Assembly: GCA_018725275.1 (NCBI GenBank)
Contig: QLUC01000004.1
Location: 1 to 32,549 of the forward strand
Length of the DNA: 32,549 bases
Direction: 5' to 3'
Source: Bacillota bacterium
GTDB taxonomy: Bacteria; Bacillota; UBA994
Part shown: positions 30,137-32,549 of the stretch, piece after piece
How positions within the stretch are numbered: position 1 is the first letter of the stretch
Layout of the letters: each line of letters opens with the position of its first letter
Notes under the pieces: generated by a model
Database searches by the model: none
What the model was told of the DNA's origin: nothing
Seen by the model: the letters and a program-made list of their open reading frames with translations, nothing else
Program-made: the position numbers and the translations under genes

Positions 30137-31246
30137 ATGCCGAGACAGCCTCGAGTCACGCACTGGCAGTACTTCACCCTAATTTCTGGCGTTCTCATCG
30201 CTAACGGCATAATGTCTATGCCGCGCGCAGTTGCCGCTGATGCCGGACGGAGCGCCTGGCTGGTAATACTCCTTGTTGGATGCATCGTCGCGGTGCTCAC
30301 CTGGCTAGCGCACCTTGTCGCCAGCCACTTCCCTACGCGCGATGCGGCGGAATGGCCGAAGACTTTGCTCGGGCCAATTTTGGGGCGAATCTGGATGTTG
30401 GCCTACTTAATGCGTGCCATCATCTTCTTATTGCTTACGGCCCAACTATACGCCGGGTATTTATCGGTGCGCTTATTTCCCAGAACCCCCACCCATGTCT
30501 TTGCCCTCTTAGTCTTGGCACTGTCACTACTGGCGGTGCTCGCAAAAGTCCGCGGGTTCGCTCGCTTTTCAGAGGTAGCCTTCTATATGTCTATCCCTCT
30601 TATTCTATTTATCATCATCCCTTTCACCAAGGGAAACACCTTGCACCTCTTGCCCCTTGTGGGGGACACTCCGCCCTCTGACTTACTGAAGAGCGCCTTA
30701 GCAGCCTCCTACAGCTATGCTGGCTTTGATTTCTTGTGGTTCGTTTATCCTCACCTTCGTCGCAAGGCCTCTGCCGGTACTGTAGCCTTTGGAGCTGTAC
30801 TGCTGACCGCAATAGTCTACGCTTTTGTGACTGCCACCACCATCATGTATTTCGGCCTAGAAAAATTAGGCCTCATCTTCCTGCCAACGTTAGCGGCGCT
30901 TCGCGGCATCGAGATGGTGCTTTTTGAGCGCATCGACAGCCTGATGATGTTTGCGTGGCTTTCAACGGTGGTGATAACTGCGGCCGCCCAACTGTACACC
31001 GCTACCCGCCTAGTGCAGGGCTTGGCCAATGGGCTTTCGTTTCCTAAAGTTGCCGCAGGACTCAGCGGACTTTTCTTTATTGTAGCGTATAGCGTAACCG
31101 ACCTGCCACTATATCAAACCATTGCTATTTCAGATATTTTTGGCATTTTTGACCTGTCTTTCTTTGTCACCAGCATTTTTGTGTTCTTAATATTGGCTTT
31201 GGTACGCAACCGCAAGGGGGACAAGTGCGATGAACCGGCAGATTAA
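30137..31246 (+). CDS. gerB: Spore germination protein GerB (permease-like subunit)
   Basis: B subunit of the germinant receptor, related to amino acid permeases of the APC superfamily and thought to bind the germinant. The 369-aa protein has about ten TM helices across its length, beginning THWQYFTLISGVLIANGIMSMPRAVAADAG, which is typical of PF03845, and including SYAGFDFLWFVYPHLRR and FERIDSLMMFAWLSTVVITAAAQLY. The start at ATG 30137 is three bases after the gerA stop, with AAGGATG upstream. It overlaps gerC by 17 bases. Confidence 0.94.
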   Translation: MPRQPRVTHWQYFTLISGVLIANGIMSMPRAVAADAGRSAWLVILLVGCIVAVLTWLAHLVASHFPTRDAAEWPKTLLGPILGRIWMLAYLMRAIIFLLLTAQLYAGYLSVRLFPRTPTHVFALLVLALSLLAVLAKVRGFARFSEVAFYMSIPLILFIIIPFTKGNTLHLLPLVGDTPPSDLLKSALAASYSYAGFDFLWFVYPHLRRKASAGTVAFGAVLLTAIVYAFVTATTIMYFGLEKLGLIFLPTLAALRGIEMVLFERIDSLMMFAWLSTVVITAAAQLYTATRLVQGLANGLSFPKVAAGLSGLFFIVAYSVTDLPLYQTIAISDIFGIFDLSFFVTSIFVFLILALVRNRKGDKCDEPAD

Positions 31247-32429
31247 ATTGTTCATTTTAGTGGCGCTATCGTTGTTGCTCACGGGTTGCTGGGATGCAAT
31301 GCCAGTTGAAGACAGAAACATCGTTTTGGCCGTGGGAGTAGACTATTTACCTGATGCGCCCCACTACCTAATCACTTTCGTCGCCCCGATTATCGCAGAA
31401 CAGCGCACGCAGCCAGCGCGAGTGCAAAGTTTCCGGGCCACGGGCCTCGCGGAGGCCTTGGCCATGGCCGGTCACGCCGATGGGCAGATCTATTCTTTTG
31501 GGAAACTACTAGCGGTGGTCTTCGGCGAAAACGCTGCCCGCCAAGGGGTCTCGACAGCGCTAAACGACCTCTTTATGCACCCTAACCTGCGCATCCAAAG
31601 CTACGTGACGGTAGCTCTAGGAACCGCTCATCAACTCCTCACCGTGGTCCTACCTGAGGGGCAAAGTGTCGACATCTACCTCAAGGATATGTTGGACCGC
31701 GCCAAGATAAGGCGCGATGCCCCGCCTATTGCCCTAGATCGCTTTACCTCCTCCATGGTCACCCCCGGCATTGATGCGAGCACTCCCCTCCTTGCAGCCA
31801 TCGGTACCACCGACCCGCGCCCACTTGAGCAAAGGGGAGCGGATGGAGGACGCGGGATAATGTTCGAAGACATCCAAATAGTCGGTAAAGCGGCCTGGCA
31901 AGGCGACCGTATGGTCGGCACCATGACCCTAACGGAACTACAATACCTCTCTATTGCCCAAGGAACCTCGCACGATTTATCGATGCAGGTGCTTCTTCCA
32001 CCTAACACCCCTTTCACTCCCGAAAACAATCGCCTGATCATCAGCTTGGAAAAGACCAAGTCATCGTGGCAGACTCAAGTTATTGACGGCAAATTTCATT
32101 TCAATCTAAAAACAGAAACAGTGCTCAGCCTCACCAACTACCAAGGGAAAATTGATCTAACCAAGGAGGAGAACGCCGAGAAACTCGCCGAGATACTTGC
32201 CACGGTCATCAAGCAGGGCATTACGAAATCATTGCAGGACTTATTCTCGTTTGGCAGCGACCCCATTGGCCTGGGCCAAATGGTGCGGGTTAAGCACCCT
32301 TTGGCCTGGGATGCCAAGACTTGGACAGAAGCACTGAAGAAAGCGACCTATAGTGTGAGTGTCAAGATCCAAATCAGAAACATTGGTTTGACCATAACCC
32401 GCTTTGAGCCCAAAGGCAAAAATCCGTAG
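31230..32429 (+). CDS. gerC: Spore germination lipoprotein GerC
   Basis: C subunit of the germinant receptor, a lipoprotein on the outer face of the inner spore membrane. The 399-aa product has a signal peptide with lipobox LLLTGCWD (Cys20 or so), the family start WDAMPVEDRNIVLAVGVDYLP, GQIYSFGKLLAVVFGENAARQGV, the MHPNLR region, and the C-terminal GerAC domain (GMTLTELQY, INLKTETVLSLTNY-like strands, LGQMVRVKHPLAWDAKTW). ATG at 31230 lies nine bases after AAGGGGG. It is complete in the window and ends the operon as seen here. Confidence 0.94.
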   Translation: MNRQIKLFILVALSLLLTGCWDAMPVEDRNIVLAVGVDYLPDAPHYLITFVAPIIAEQRTQPARVQSFRATGLAEALAMAGHADGQIYSFGKLLAVVFGENAARQGVSTALNDLFMHPNLRIQSYVTVALGTAHQLLTVVLPEGQSVDIYLKDMLDRAKIRRDAPPIALDRFTSSMVTPGIDASTPLLAAIGTTDPRPLEQRGADGGRGIMFEDIQIVGKAAWQGDRMVGTMTLTELQYLSIAQGTSHDLSMQVLLPPNTPFTPENNRLIISLEKTKSSWQTQVIDGKFHFNLKTETVLSLTNYQGKIDLTKEENAEKLAEILATVIKQGITKSLQDLFSFGSDPIGLGQMVRVKHPLAWDAKTWTEALKKATYSVSVKIQIRNIGLTITRFEPKGKNP

Positions 32430-32549
32430 CGCAACTAGGTGGCAGGCCCCATGTGGGCATTCAATCACATTGCCCGCGCACGGACGGACCTAATAAACAT
32501 TAACCACCGACGGCAGCACCTCTAAGAAGATCTCTTCGCCAACGAAAAA

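Noticed and set aside
32430..32549. Terminator after gerC
   Set aside because: A short GGGCA/TGCCC pairing is visible but the loop is long and no T run follows; the window ends soon after.
1..32549. CRISPR arrays, insertion sequences, tRNA or rRNA genes
   Set aside because: No regularly spaced repeats, transposase frames or tRNA/rRNA landmarks were seen apart from the tmRNA.

Overview
The window reads as chromosomal DNA of an anaerobic, spore-forming Bacillota of the Clostridia type (Peptococcaceae, Moorella-like or a related uncultured lineage; not resolvable further from sequence alone). Evidence: a gerA-gerB-gerC germinant receptor operon, a whiA / HPr-like / rpoN group beside a gap-pgk-tpiA-gpmI-eno-secG operon, a membrane pyrophosphatase, an oxygen-sensitive 4-hydroxybutyryl-CoA dehydratase, Bacillus-type ribosome-binding sites and frequent TTG/GTG starts. 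Coding density is high and no gene-free stretch exceeds about 260 bases.

Layout, left to right. (1) 64-2364, minus: translation and ribosome rescue, lysS-smpB-ssrA, driven by a near-consensus promoter at 2428-2456; the tmRNA 5' end lies four bases after the smpB stop. (2) 2457-5993, minus: a self-contained regulated export cassette: a 91-aa membrane-anchored unknown, a BlaI-type repressor, an M56 (BlaR1-like) membrane protease without sensor domain, a terminator, then a MacB-type ABC permease and ATPase. Two matching 17-bp dyads (TACTACA-N3-TGTAGTA) lie in front of the two transcription units and are the likely BlaI operators. (3) 6002-8386, minus: a PAS-GGDEF-HD-GYP cyclic-di-GMP protein. 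(4) 8528-12024, minus: rnr and an XRE-TPR regulator, the latter divergent from a secreted, C-terminally anchored unknown (12126-12611, plus). (5) 12672-15696, minus: an HD-domain protein, hppA and secG. (6) 15772-21543, minus: eno, gpmI, tpiA, pgk, gap, a tightly coupled lower-glycolysis operon behind an extended -10 promoter. (7) 21854-24522, plus: 4-hydroxybutyryl-CoA dehydratase and a class III CoA-transferase, translationally coupled. (8) 24519-28487, minus: rpoN, an HPr/Crh-like gene, whiA and glnA. (9) 28652-32429, plus: gerA-gerB-gerC.

The minus-strand backbone whiA / HPr-like / rpoN / gap..eno / secG / rnr / smpB / ssrA follows an order common in Firmicutes, but accessory genes have been placed into it at three points: the dehydratase-CoA-transferase pair where a CggR-type regulator often sits, hppA plus the XRE-TPR pair between secG and rnr, and the cyclic-di-GMP and BlaI/M56/ABC cassettes plus lysS between rnr and smpB. 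The best candidate for an undescribed system is the BlaI/M56/91-aa protein/ABC exporter cassette, with the XRE-TPR regulator and its divergent surface protein second.
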